Shown here in pieces: positions 27,524 through 36,327 of a DNA stretch of 36,956 nucleotides. The stretch comes from Acaryochloris sp. IP29b_bin.148. GTDB taxonomy: Bacteria > Cyanobacteriota > Cyanobacteriia > Thermosynechococcales > Thermosynechococcaceae. Under the pieces are notes generated by a model. That model saw nothing but the letters and a program-made list of their open reading frames with translations. It ran no database searches and had not been told where the DNA came from. Position numbers and translations under genes: made by a program. Location of the stretch: positions 1 to 36,956 of the forward strand of contig NZ_JANQOY010000036.1 of the NCBI RefSeq assembly GCF_028285565.1, in the 5' to 3' direction. Every line of letters begins with the position of its first letter. Position 1 is the first letter of the stretch.

Positions 27524-28055
27524 GAGTGCTTTACAGCTCCTTTTGTTGCTTCTCTAGCAAGGGAATCATCATTGGGGCAGACGTAACCATCAAACGTTTG
27601 GTCCAGACTAGACATTTAATCAGCTGTTTCTGAAGGTACGGTCGAAAGGAACGACCTTTCACAGTGCTGCGTGATTGAGTCACTAATGCTCCCAAGCTTA
27701 ATCACTAGACAAATCACATGATGAGTATGCCCCTTTCTGGCAGATGTTCTGCCATATCGATATATTTTTCAAACCATAAGATTAAAGGTTGGTTTATATG
27801 AGATTATTTGAAGGGGTGATTGTGTATCGAACACAGATGTTTATGGATATGCAATTTTAGGTCTAAAATGCATGATCTGCATGTAAAAAAACGTGTTTCT
27901 AAAGGAAGAATCAACCCTTTAAAGTGTCTAAAGTGTCAGATTTATCTAGACCGATGGGCATGCTAGAAACACTTACTCTACAAGTTGTCGATAGCAGTTA
28001 GAAACTGTGTTTACAGTCTGTCCATGCCCCAGTTTATAGTCTGAAGGAAACTCCA
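27524..28055. promoter_or_regulatory. Long divergent intergenic region upstream of amt
   Basis: This 532 bp stretch has no convincing gene. It contains a TGT-N9-ACA dyad at 27821-27835, which fits the loose NtcA-type consensus though not the canonical GTA-N8-TAC, and an inverted repeat GGTCG-N7-CGACC at 27640-27656. Nitrogen control of amt by NtcA is known in cyanobacteria, but the sites here are weak and I did not find the canonical motif. Confidence 0.4.
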
Positions 28056-28340
28056 ATGGATGAGCGCCTTAAGGTATTAGTGGCTATGCAAATGCGCTAT
28101 AAAGTGCCTCGACCTCAGGCAACAGCAATGGGAGAAGCATGGTTGCAAGCAAACCCTGAGCAAACATGGGCCACTTTAAACGAGTTACTCAAGTCTTCAC
28201 AAGTGGTGGTCGCGGGTGAGAAATTAGTCTTTGCCGGCGGGGCGTCTGCTCCCCAACCTCCAGCAGCACAGCCGTCTCAACAGGCTGCACCTTCTTCAAG
28301 CCAAAAAACTCAAAGAATGTACCGAGGTCGCCCCATTTAG
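28056..28340 (+). CDS. Small hypothetical protein with disordered tail ending in MYRGRPI
   Basis: A 94-residue protein. The first 63 residues (MDERLKVLVAMQMRYKVPRP... LLKSSQVVVAGEKLVFAGGA) look like two or three helices and a short beta hairpin. A Pro/Ala/Gln/Ser linker (about 64-86) follows, then a conserved-looking tail RMYRGRPI. YRG peptides of this sort occur in small cyanobacterial proteins (some DUF4278 members), but the resemblance is short. No signal peptide or membrane segment. An AAGGA element lies just upstream of the ATG. It is divergent from amt and convergent with prmA. Function unknown; the tail looks like a docking peptide (inference). Confidence 0.75.
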   Translation: MDERLKVLVAMQMRYKVPRPQATAMGEAWLQANPEQTWATLNELLKSSQVVVAGEKLVFAGGASAPQPPAAQPSQQAAPSSSQKTQRMYRGRPI

Positions 28341-28562
28341 GCGGCTAGATTAACGGTTTTTGAGACTTCGTATTAATAGATCTTTTCCCAGACAGATAAG
28401 TGAAGTCGCCTATGTCTCTTACGTCTGCTCGTAAGAATTGCCAGCCAGGCGAGTAAGGCTGTATATTTGGGCTCGTCTATGCTGTAATGAGTGCCCCTAT
28501 ACACCCCAATTAAACCCTTACAGTGGACTGAGCTGCAATAACATCTGATGGGCTGAAAATAC

Positions 28563-29501
28563 TTAATTTCTTTGAATGGTTAAGCTGCACCAATCGTGCT
28601 CATGGTTAGTGTTAAGAATCTGCCAGTTATGGGCGCACAGCGCATCAATAATCATTGTTTTTTGACTGTCCAGGATACCACTGAGAATCCCCCAACTGCC
28701 CTGTGCTGTAATATCGAAAAATTGAGGAATTAACTTGAGAATCACAGGGGCCAAAATATTACAGCAAAACCCTTGAACTGGCCGATGAATATGTTGAGAA
28801 ACTTGGTCAATACTGCCCTCTGCAATCCATAGCTGATCCGCTGTAATGCCATTGAGATCGCGACTGGCCTCGGCTGCCCCCATCGCCAGAGGATCGAGAT
28901 CCACTGCATAGGCTTGGTCTGCCCCTAGCAACAGCGCTGCGATCGCAAGGATACCCGTGCCACACCCAATATCCGCAAGGGTCACAGGCTGCTGTAAAGG
29001 CGGAGTCAGCTGTTGCTCTAAGGCCCGTAGGCAAAGCTGGGTCGTCGCATGTGCCCCTGTCCCAAAGGCCACACCTGGATTGAGACGGATCAGGACACGC
29101 TCGCAGTCTTGGGGAACCTCGATCCAAGCTGGGTAAATCACTAAGCGATCGCCAACGTCTTGCGGGTGCCAATAGTCTCGCCAATTATGCGCCCAGTCTT
29201 CCTCGGTAATCAGTTGCCAGCTAATATCCGGGTTAGGCTGCCCCACGGATTGAGCAGCCTGACGGAGGCGTTCGGCAATCTGTTCGAGATCAGGAGATTG
29301 GACCCGATCTAAGGATAGATATCCACAAACGGTCAATTCCTGATTAACCACTTGACTCGCGGTGCCCTGACAGCCCTCCTCTTGGAGCCGCCAAAACACG
29401 AGATCATCCAGCAAGGGCACGCCAACCACTTTAATTTCCCACCACTGACTAGGGGGGAGCGTTGCAGACGTGCCCGACGGAGGGTGAGGGGAATCGGCCA
29501 T
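28563..29501 (-). CDS. prmA: Ribosomal protein L11 methyltransferase
   Basis: A 312-residue SAM-dependent enzyme that methylates ribosomal protein L11. The motif GTGAHATT at 147-154, specific to PrmA, precedes the SAM-binding DIGCGTG at 177-183 and YAVDLDPLA. The N-terminal half (to about 120) is the L11-binding region. Its ATG at 29501 overlaps the stop of serA by one base (TAATG), so translation of the two genes is probably coupled. Length fits the family. Confidence 0.94.
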   Translation of the reverse strand: MADSPHPPSGTSATLPPSQWWEIKVVGVPLLDDLVFWRLQEEGCQGTASQVVNQELTVCGYLSLDRVQSPDLEQIAERLRQAAQSVGQPNPDISWQLITEEDWAHNWRDYWHPQDVGDRLVIYPAWIEVPQDCERVLIRLNPGVAFGTGAHATTQLCLRALEQQLTPPLQQPVTLADIGCGTGILAIAALLLGADQAYAVDLDPLAMGAAEASRDLNGITADQLWIAEGSIDQVSQHIHRPVQGFCCNILAPVILKLIPQFFDITAQGSWGILSGILDSQKTMIIDALCAHNWQILNTNHEHDWCSLTIQRN

Positions 29502-31084
29502 TATTGCAAATTCACAATATAGGCATCCCGAATCCCTTCTACATTCGTGATTTCGGAGAGCACCCCTTCTGGTAAGGGATCATCAAGGCTGAGGACCATC
29601 ACGGCAGACCCCCGTACCATTTTGCGGCCTACCTGCATACTGGCAATATTGACGTTAAAACTACCGAGCTGAGAGCCAATTTGGCCAATAATTCCCGGCA
29701 TATCCCGGTGGACCGTCAGCAGCATATGGCGAGTCGGCACCACGTTGATCGGAAAGTCATCAATATTGGTAATCCGCAGCTCGTCTTCACCCAAGATGGC
29801 TCCTGTTACGGACCGAGTTTCCGAAGGTCCCTTGGCGGAGAGGTGGATGGATCCGGCATAATCGCGAACTGAGGCATCACGGGTTTCCACTACCCGAATC
29901 CCTCGATCCTTGGCTTCAATCCCGGCATTGACGTAATTCACCCGCTCTCTAAGGGCCGGGGATAGCAGTCCTTTCAGGGCGGCAACGACAATCGGTTGAC
30001 TATCATTGGACGCCAGTTCGCCTTGGAGGCGCACGTCTAGCGATTCAATCCGACCGCCCGCCAGTTGGCCCACGAGATTGCCCAGAGTTTCAGCTAACAG
30101 CATATAGGGCTTGAGTTTTTCCAGGACATCGGGACGCAAGCCTGGAATATTCACGGCTGAACGGGCCGGTAACCCCAGTAGAACATCCCGAATCTGCTCA
30201 GCGACATCCATGGCCACGTTGGTTTGGGCTTCTTCTGTGGAGGCCCCTAGGTGGGGGGTCAAGATAATGTCTTGCTCTAGATGACAGAGGGGAGAGTCGC
30301 CTAAGGGTTCATTGGCATAGACATCCAAGGCGGCAGCGGCAATTTGGCCTGCTTCTAGGGCTTTCCCCAGGGCGGCTTCATCGATAATGCCACCCCGAGC
30401 GCAATTGACAATGCGGGCCGTGGGCTTCATTTTGCTGAGGGTGTCAGCATTAATCAAATTTTGAGTTTCTGGCGTTTTGGGCAAATGCAGCGTAATGTAA
30501 TCTGATTCTTGGAAGAGGAAATCCAATTCCACCAATCGACAGCCCAACTGCTCGGCCCGTTCTTGAGATAAAAAGGGGTCGTAGGCCAGCAGCTTCATGC
30601 CCATAGCCCGAGCCACTGTCGCCACATGGGAGCCGATTTTACCCAACCCCACAACGCCTAGGGTCTTTTTATAGACTTCTACTCCGGTAAATTTTTTGCG
30701 TTCCCATTTGCCTGCTTTCACAGACTGGTTGGCGTCCGGGATATGGCGGGAGAGGGATAGCATTAAGGCTAAGGCATGTTCCGCCGCCGCGATGGTGTTG
30801 CCTTCGGGGGAATTGACGACCACAATTCCCTTGCGAGTCGCGGTCGGAACGTCAACGTTATCTACGCCCACCCCGGCTCGGCCAATAATTTTGAGCTGAG
30901 TGGCTGCTTCAATCACGGCTTCCGTCACTTGAGTGCCCGACCGAATCATCAGGGCGTCGTATTCAGGAATAATTTGGATTAATTCTTCTGGAGACAGCTT
31001 GGTTTTAACATCGACCTGGGCGACTTGACCCAAAAGGTCAATGCCAGAGGGGTCAATTGGATCCGAGACAAGAACCTTGGGCAT
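29501..31084 (-). CDS. serA: D-3-phosphoglycerate dehydrogenase
   Basis: This 527-residue enzyme oxidises 3-phosphoglycerate to 3-phosphohydroxypyruvate, the first step of serine synthesis. The NAD-binding GLGKIG is at 146-151, and the catalytic trio Arg230 (CARGG), Glu259 and His278 (TPHLG) is present. After residue 320 comes the allosteric substrate-binding-type domain and then a C-terminal ACT domain (about 455-527, HRDMPGIIGQIGSQL) for serine feedback. The length is that of the long SerA type found in cyanobacteria. It precedes prmA in an operon. Confidence 0.96.
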   Translation of the reverse strand: MPKVLVSDPIDPSGIDLLGQVAQVDVKTKLSPEELIQIIPEYDALMIRSGTQVTEAVIEAATQLKIIGRAGVGVDNVDVPTATRKGIVVVNSPEGNTIAAAEHALALMLSLSRHIPDANQSVKAGKWERKKFTGVEVYKKTLGVVGLGKIGSHVATVARAMGMKLLAYDPFLSQERAEQLGCRLVELDFLFQESDYITLHLPKTPETQNLINADTLSKMKPTARIVNCARGGIIDEAALGKALEAGQIAAAALDVYANEPLGDSPLCHLEQDIILTPHLGASTEEAQTNVAMDVAEQIRDVLLGLPARSAVNIPGLRPDVLEKLKPYMLLAETLGNLVGQLAGGRIESLDVRLQGELASNDSQPIVVAALKGLLSPALRERVNYVNAGIEAKDRGIRVVETRDASVRDYAGSIHLSAKGPSETRSVTGAILGEDELRITNIDDFPINVVPTRHMLLTVHRDMPGIIGQIGSQLGSFNVNIASMQVGRKMVRGSAVMVLSLDDPLPEGVLSEITNVEGIRDAYIVNLQ

Positions 31085-31221
31085 AGGAGGATAGGAAAAT
31101 GAAAGTTCACAGGGATGAGCAGAACGGAATCAACCTATTTCTGACACCTCAGTTGGCCATTCTACAAGAACCCCGAGGGAAGAACTAGGGGAAAAAATAT
31201 AAAGCTGATCTGGGAGAATTA

Positions 31222-33435
31222 TTATTCTTTCTCTAGTACGTCGGCAAAGGCCAAATTCTGAGACGCCAAAACAAAGAGGGTGGTGGGTAATCCCAAGGTG
31301 CGGGTCTGTAAATTCTCGTAATATTCGCTAAATTTTTCGTCAGGACGGGCCATTCCCAAAATAACGAGGTCAGCCCCTTTGGAGGAGGATTTTAAAATCT
31401 GGGCAAAGGGGCGTTCATTGGCAATAATTACTTGGGAAACCGCACGAATACGCAGCCGTTTGACGACATCATCCAGGTTGCGTTGAGCCGCCTGGGCCGC
31501 AGACTGATCGGGGACCACGAGCTTAAGCCAAATTTCGGTTTGCCGCCACACCATACTGGTCCGCAGCAAATCGGCCAGAATCAGCATCAAGCCACCATTT
31601 CCTTTTAAACCACCCCACCAGACATCAATCCGACGGCAAAAATTAGGAAAGCGGTTTTGATGAGTATCGTGGTAGCGGAGAATGGCGACGTTCCGCTGGG
31701 CCTGATGGAAATGAGCAATCATTTGGCAGTAGCGATCGCGACTCGTTGCGTTTTCCGTATTGCCTAACAAAATGGTGTTGGGAACCAGCGCTCCTAGACC
31801 ATAAGCTTCCACTAACCGTTCTGCTCCACCAAAGGGATCGCTATCGCGCACAAATCGGACCAGGGCTTTCACGCCTTTGCGATCCAAATAATCTTTCACC
31901 ATCGCTTCCATAGTGGTCTGTTGGGCTATGTCTCTGCCCTTCACGGGTAGAACACTAGAGACGGTAATCAGTCCGCGGTTGTGGGTGAGGGCAGAGGCCA
32001 CCTGGACCAGATGCCATCGGCGCGTCGGTATGCCCGATAACACCAAAATATGGGGCCGCCAGTTTTTGGGGTCAGGAGCATTGCTAATTTGAAACAGCCC
32101 CTTGCGGACCACAGTCATCCATATCCCCCGACGGACATCGCCCCAAGCACTTTCCAACTGCTGTCGCTCTAGCCATAAATAGATAGCCAAAACAATCAGA
32201 GCCGCAACAATGGTTGCCAATCCGTTGATTAAGAACATAACGGCAATACAGCCCAGGGCACCCATCAGGGAAAAAATCCAGTGGATGCGGAAGGTGGGAC
32301 GAAAAGAAGGGCTTTGAAGAAAGCTTTCCACCCCAGCCGCCACGTTAAGGACCATATAGGTGGTCAAGAAAAACATACTGAGGACGGGGGCGATCAAATT
32401 GAGATCGCCAATGGAAACCACGGCTAAGGCAATCCCCAAGGTAAACAGCGTGCCCAGTCGGGGTTCGTCTGTAGGGCCGCTGCCAATTCCCAGCCAGCGA
32501 AGACTGCGAGGCAAGATGCGATCGCGCGCCAATGCCTGCAGGACTCGGGGTGCACCTAAAATACTGCCAATCGCGCTGGAAAGAGTAGCGCCCCAGACGC
32601 CTAATAAGATGGCATCTCCCCAAAAAGCAATCTTGCGCATCACTAGGGGATCTTGCATCAGGGTGGCTGAATCCGCTCGCATCGTCAGCAGGATCGGCAA
32701 TACCATATAGATCACATAGCCAGTTCCCACCGCCGCCAAGGTTCCCTTCGGAATCGACCGGGCCGAATCCTTGAGGTCGCCGGACATGCTGACCCCCGCC
32801 ATAATGCCCGTGACCGCTGGGAAAAAGACGGCAAAGACTTCCCAAAAACTCTTGGCCTGAGGAATGGCGTCTGTTCCGGTTTCCGGTGGCACGGCATGAC
32901 CAAATCCAAAGGAAATCAGGGATAAGATAATGGCCGCCATAATCCCAAATTGGGCTTTGATGGCAATATCAGCCGACTTTAAGGCCAGACCCGCCACTAA
33001 TAGGGTGGTAATGGCGGCCACCAACGTTTGATTGAGGCTAGGAAAAATACGAACCAGACTTTCGGCAAAACCAATGGTGTAAAGGGCCACTGAGACAGCC
33101 TGGGCAAAAAATAGCGGAATCCCCACGGCCCCACCCGTTTCAATGCCGAGGGAGCGGCTAATCATATAGTAGGCTCCCCCTGTGCGAACGACTTGATCGG
33201 TTGCGATCGCAGAAATAGACAGGGCCGTCAAAAAGGTGATCGAAGTGGCTAAGGTGACAATCACTAAGGTATTAAAGAGGCCAACATTACCCACCACCCA
33301 GCCGAAGCGGAGGTACATAATCACGCCCAGGATGGTGAGCAGGGAGGGGGTATAAACGCCTGCAAATGTGCCTAATCCAGGAGACTCTTCGGTAGCCGCT
33401 TGAACTTTAGACCGACGCAAAGGGAATTTGGGCAT
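31222..33435 (-). CDS. SLC12-like cation-chloride cotransporter/amino acid permease
   Basis: A protein of 737 residues from the ATG at 33435 (an in-frame TTG lies two codons upstream). The N-terminal signature GTFAGVYTPSLLTILGVIMYLRFGWVVG is split by family convention into segment 1, closely resembling eukaryotic NKCC/KCC cotransporters. About 12 membrane segments span residues 25-430. The remaining 300 residues form a soluble C-terminal domain, again as in SLC12 proteins, and end with ILGMARPDEKF-type universal-stress-like sequence. Bacterial members are poorly studied; K+/Na+-Cl- symport or amino acid transport are both possible. It lies 137 bp beyond serA on the same strand and may be separate. 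Confidence 0.82.
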   Translation of the reverse strand: MPKFPLRRSKVQAATEESPGLGTFAGVYTPSLLTILGVIMYLRFGWVVGNVGLFNTLVIVTLATSITFLTALSISAIATDQVVRTGGAYYMISRSLGIETGGAVGIPLFFAQAVSVALYTIGFAESLVRIFPSLNQTLVAAITTLLVAGLALKSADIAIKAQFGIMAAIILSLISFGFGHAVPPETGTDAIPQAKSFWEVFAVFFPAVTGIMAGVSMSGDLKDSARSIPKGTLAAVGTGYVIYMVLPILLTMRADSATLMQDPLVMRKIAFWGDAILLGVWGATLSSAIGSILGAPRVLQALARDRILPRSLRWLGIGSGPTDEPRLGTLFTLGIALAVVSIGDLNLIAPVLSMFFLTTYMVLNVAAGVESFLQSPSFRPTFRIHWIFSLMGALGCIAVMFLINGLATIVAALIVLAIYLWLERQQLESAWGDVRRGIWMTVVRKGLFQISNAPDPKNWRPHILVLSGIPTRRWHLVQVASALTHNRGLITVSSVLPVKGRDIAQQTTMEAMVKDYLDRKGVKALVRFVRDSDPFGGAERLVEAYGLGALVPNTILLGNTENATSRDRYCQMIAHFHQAQRNVAILRYHDTHQNRFPNFCRRIDVWWGGLKGNGGLMLILADLLRTSMVWRQTEIWLKLVVPDQSAAQAAQRNLDDVVKRLRIRAVSQVIIANERPFAQILKSSSKGADLVILGMARPDEKFSEYYENLQTRTLGLPTTLFVLASQNLAFADVLEKE

Positions 33436-33555
33436 AGACAAACTTGCACTTAAAGGATTGCGGGCCTCAGTTACTATCTCACAAACTTTTGGCGAAAGGA
33501 TGAATTGCTGAGGTGTGTAGCATTGTACTTTGCTTCTCTCTCCTCTTGCTTGGGG

Positions 33556-34995
33556 TTACAAACTCGGCAGCCAAGTGCCATGAAATCCTATGGGGACAAC
33601 ACTGGGTAACCCTAAGCGGCAAATCGGGCCTTCTTCGAGACGATGGGCTGCCAAAATCCACACCTCACTAGTATGGGATGCAGCTTGATAGACCACGGTC
33701 AGAATCCAGCCCTGCCCAGGGTGATCGGGATCAGGGGCATAGATGGGTTCACTGCAGTAAGCCTGATCGCCCATCTGCACACTGCTGAGTTGTTGTGAAG
33801 CGTGATCGAAGCTGACAATCTCGCGGAACAGCTCTGTCGTGATATCCGAGGTGGGGCGAGTAGAAAGATAGGTGTGACGATGTGCCTGTCCCACTCGGTG
33901 GGGATCAACGACCGGAAACTCGCCTGTGCGGTCCATCAGTTTATAGGTCTCCAATACGTGGCTCGTTTGGGGATCGAGATGTAGCCGCCAAAGCTGTCCT
34001 TCAGCTTGAGTATGGGGATGGCCACTGGCCACTTCCTTAAGGAACTGGTTGGTGTTGAAGTCGGCATAGCGGACGACATCAATAACGACATATCCTCGGT
34101 CATCCACATAACCATTACCAAAGTGCCATTGATACCAGGGATCTGCTTCACCTTGACTGACCACTTCTAGGGACTCGCGATCAATCACTAAGATTTGAGT
34201 GCCTTGCTGAGGCTTCCACTGCAGGCAGTCGCTATAGCTTTTGAGCTGGGCCAACATGGGCAGTGGATTGAGGAAGACAGGAGAAATACAAAAAATTAAG
34301 TAAGGCCCTGCCATCACAAAGTCATGAATCATCGGCAAGCCCTGGAGCGGAATTTTGGTTTGGCGCTGAACGGCTCCTGCTGGATTGCAGCGATAAACAT
34401 GCAGATGACCTTGCTTGCCATAGCTAACGCCAAAGTTATAGATTTCGCTGCTAATCGGATCCCGCTTGGGATGGGCGGAGAAGGACTGCTCGGGGGCCAA
34501 GAATCCCAAGTCGTCTAGCCCTTGGGTCTCCAAAGTGGTCAAGTCCAGGGCATGGGGATGTCCTCCTTCCCATAAGGTCAACAGCTTGTCGGGAAGCGCC
34601 AGCACAGAGGTATTGGCAGCATTTTTGGTTGCTCCCTGCCGTAATCGTCGCCACAGGGATCCGGCGGGCAGCATGCCATAACCTCCCATCAAGAATTGAT
34701 CGGCCTGTGCTTCGGCCTGATAGCCTGCGGTTTGGACATAGCGATAGACGCCTGATGCTTGAGCGCTATCGAAATGCACGGCTAATACAGCGCCATCCCC
34801 GTCGAACCAATGGCCAACTCGTTGTCCGCCTCGCTCTAGGCGACCTGGCCCGTTGCGATATAGAGAACCTTTGAGGTCTTTGGGTAAGGCTCCAGACAAG
34901 ATCGGTAATGAGGTGGTCGGAAATTCGGATGCAGCCTGGGCAAACATGCCATACCAAGGTTGCTGAGATTGTTGAGGACGAGACTGGGTGATCAT
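33556..34995 (-). CDS. Carotenoid/apocarotenoid cleavage oxygenase
   Basis: A 479-residue RPE65/CCD-family enzyme. These are seven-bladed propellers with Fe(II) held by four histidines, here best assigned to His175 (SAHPKRDP), His224 (PMIHDFVMAG), His291 (QWHFGNGY) and His472 (GFHGTWLPSL). The N-terminal LKGSLYRNGPGRLERGG and GHWFDGDGAV are family-typical. Cyanobacterial members cleave apocarotenals to retinal or cut full-length carotenoids; the substrate here cannot be told. An AGGAGA site lies about 7 bases before the ATG. It is divergent from a PadR regulator and has its own promoter and dyads. Confidence 0.93.
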   Translation of the reverse strand: MITQSRPQQSQQPWYGMFAQAASEFPTTSLPILSGALPKDLKGSLYRNGPGRLERGGQRVGHWFDGDGAVLAVHFDSAQASGVYRYVQTAGYQAEAQADQFLMGGYGMLPAGSLWRRLRQGATKNAANTSVLALPDKLLTLWEGGHPHALDLTTLETQGLDDLGFLAPEQSFSAHPKRDPISSEIYNFGVSYGKQGHLHVYRCNPAGAVQRQTKIPLQGLPMIHDFVMAGPYLIFCISPVFLNPLPMLAQLKSYSDCLQWKPQQGTQILVIDRESLEVVSQGEADPWYQWHFGNGYVDDRGYVVIDVVRYADFNTNQFLKEVASGHPHTQAEGQLWRLHLDPQTSHVLETYKLMDRTGEFPVVDPHRVGQAHRHTYLSTRPTSDITTELFREIVSFDHASQQLSSVQMGDQAYCSEPIYAPDPDHPGQGWILTVVYQAASHTSEVWILAAHRLEEGPICRLGLPSVVPIGFHGTWLPSL

Positions 34996-35027
34996 GGGTG
35001 GGTCTCCTAGGCAACGCAGACGATGTA

Positions 35028-35047
35028 ATATGCAACAAAGTGCATAT
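35028..35047. promoter_or_regulatory. Putative PadR operator, first dyad
   Basis: Inverted repeat ATATGCA-ACAAAG-TGCATAT with perfect 7-bp arms. It lies just downstream of the -10 box of the carotenoid oxygenase promoter, so a bound repressor would block that transcript. PadR proteins bind ATGTAT-N8-ATACAT-like dyads, so the pattern is close in type, though the arms differ. Confidence 0.65.
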
Positions 35048-35051
35048 TTTT

Positions 35052-35079
35052 ACTATATGCAATTATTTGAATATGTCAA
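35052..35079 (-). promoter_or_regulatory. Near-consensus promoter of the carotenoid oxygenase gene
   Basis: On the minus strand TTGACA (35079-35074) is followed after 16 bp by TATAGT (35057-35052). The expected start is near 35045, about 50 bases before the oxygenase ATG at 34995. The box is flanked and overlapped by the inverted repeats that look like PadR operators. Confidence 0.65.
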
Positions 35080-35090
35080 TTAATGCATAT
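35055..35090. promoter_or_regulatory. Putative PadR operator, second dyad
   Basis: ATATGCA at 35055-35061 and TGCATAT at 35084-35090 repeat the arms of the first dyad at wider spacing, with an inner dyad TTGA-N5-TCAA at 35067-35079. The right arm reaches the PadR start codon, so the site could allow autoregulation. Confidence 0.5.
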
Positions 35091-35622
35091 GAGTCTTTCC
35101 TACGCAATCTTGGCAACCTTGACGGATCAAGCCTGCAGTGGCTATGAGTTGGCAAAGCGGTTTGATGGTTCGGTCGGCCATTTTTGGTCTGCGAGTCATC
35201 AGCAGATCTATCGAGAACTCAACCGATTAGAGGAGCGGCAGTGGATCACAGGAGAAGTGATTCCCCAAACGGGGCGTCCTGATAAAAAGTGCTATCACCT
35301 GACTGAAATGGGCAAGGCGGAAATGGCCAAATGGATCGCTCAGCCTAGTAAAAGTAGCCGCACTAAAGAAGAAATCCTCGTAAAGCTGTTTGCTGGAGAT
35401 TTGGTGGAGCCTGAGGTATTGCTGGCAGAACTCTGTCGCTACCAGCAAGAACATGAGCAGCAGTTGCAGATCTATCAGCAGATTGAGCAGCAGCATTTTG
35501 CTGAGCCAGAGCAATTATCTTGGGGGGCCAAGTGTCAGTATTTAACGCTACGTCAAGGTATGCGCTATGAGGTAGATGTGATTTCCTGGTGTGAAGAAGC
35601 CTTGGCTTTATTAAAGTCCTGA
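35089..35622 (+). CDS. PadR family transcriptional regulator
   Basis: A regulator of 177 residues from the ATG at 35089, which gives the typical start MSLSYAILATL; an ATG at 35083 would add two residues. The winged helix (about 1-80) contains SGYELAKRFDGSVGHFW and QQIYRELNRLEERQWI, typical of PadR. A helical C-terminal dimerisation region follows (Vir_act_alpha_C type, about 90-177, rich in Gln and Glu). Ligand unknown. No Shine-Dalgarno is obvious, so a leaderless or nearly leaderless mRNA is possible. Divergent from the carotenoid oxygenase, which is the likely target. Confidence 0.93.
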   Translation: MSLSYAILATLTDQACSGYELAKRFDGSVGHFWSASHQQIYRELNRLEERQWITGEVIPQTGRPDKKCYHLTEMGKAEMAKWIAQPSKSSRTKEEILVKLFAGDLVEPEVLLAELCRYQQEHEQQLQIYQQIEQQHFAEPEQLSWGAKCQYLTLRQGMRYEVDVISWCEEALALLKS

Positions 35623-35804
35623 GATCAACTCTCAAAGTATCCGTTCAGGTGCAAAGTTTGGCACTGAGCGGTTGGCGAGCAAATAGCTTCTATGATGGAT
35701 GGTGGTATGTTATGACTTTTGCCTAACTCACCCTATGAGATTGAAGATCTAGCGTTATCTATCGAAATTAATTCATGCTGATCTCTGGCGATCGCAACGC
35801 CTTG

Positions 35805-36276
35805 ATGCCTTGCCCCTGTGGCAGTCAAAAGTTATTAAAGCAGTGCTGTGGAGTTTACCTACAAGGGTCTCGCCCTGCTCCTACTGCTGAGACACTGATG
35901 CGATCTCGCTACGTGGCCTATTGCCTAAAAAATATCGATTACTTTTTCAATACCGAACATCCAAACCACCGTCAACCTAATACCCAACAATTAATCGCTG
36001 CTACTACCAATAATCTGACTTGGCTGGGTTTAAACATACTCGCTACCGAAGCTGGTCAAACTGAAGATAAAACTGGTGTCGTTGAGTTTTTCGCGGTTTA
36101 CCAAGAAGGGAACACTGTGGCTCAACTCCACGAGTGATCTCGCGTTATCTACAAAACACGGCAAATGGTTTTGCATCGATGGAGATTTATTACCATCCTT
36201 CCAGCCGAAAAAGAATGAACCCTATTGGTGTAAAAGCGGCAAAAAGTTTAAACAGTGCCACTGCAAGAAAAGTTAA
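35805..36276 (+). pseudogene. ychJ: Broken ychJ (UPF0225/SEC-C protein)
   Basis: The frame from 35775 or, matching homologues better, the ATG at 35805 reads MPCPCGSQKLLKQCCGVYLQG, then LMRSRYVAYCLKNIDYFFNTEHP, as in YchJ. It stops at TGA 36135-36137, where homologues have an Arg codon in the HERSRF motif (only C to T differs). About 20 bases on, an extra A in the run at 36153-36156 shifts the frame; the following frame continues HGKWFCIDGDLLP to a TAA at 36274-36276. The C-terminal SEC-C zinc motif is degenerate (PYWCKSGKKFKQCHCKK lacks two of the usual cysteines). Two lesions plus lost metal ligands indicate decay, though a sequencing error could explain the frameshift alone. Confidence 0.75.
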
Positions 36277-36327
36277 TAGCACCAACAAAGCGTTGTACTG
36301 GACAAGCTGGCGCAATGCTTTAGTACT

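Noticed and set aside
28418..28435. CTTACG-6-CGTAAG hairpin between the 28056 gene and prmA
   Set aside because: The stem is short and no T-run follows on either strand, so it is not supported as a terminator.
28807..29184. Minus-strand frame of 125 codons inside prmA
   Set aside because: It is a shifted frame within the strongly supported prmA and is rich in Arg, Ser and Pro, as expected of a shadow.
32345..32845. Minus-strand frame of 166 codons inside the SLC12-like gene
   Set aside because: It is a shifted frame of a clear transporter gene with no family features.
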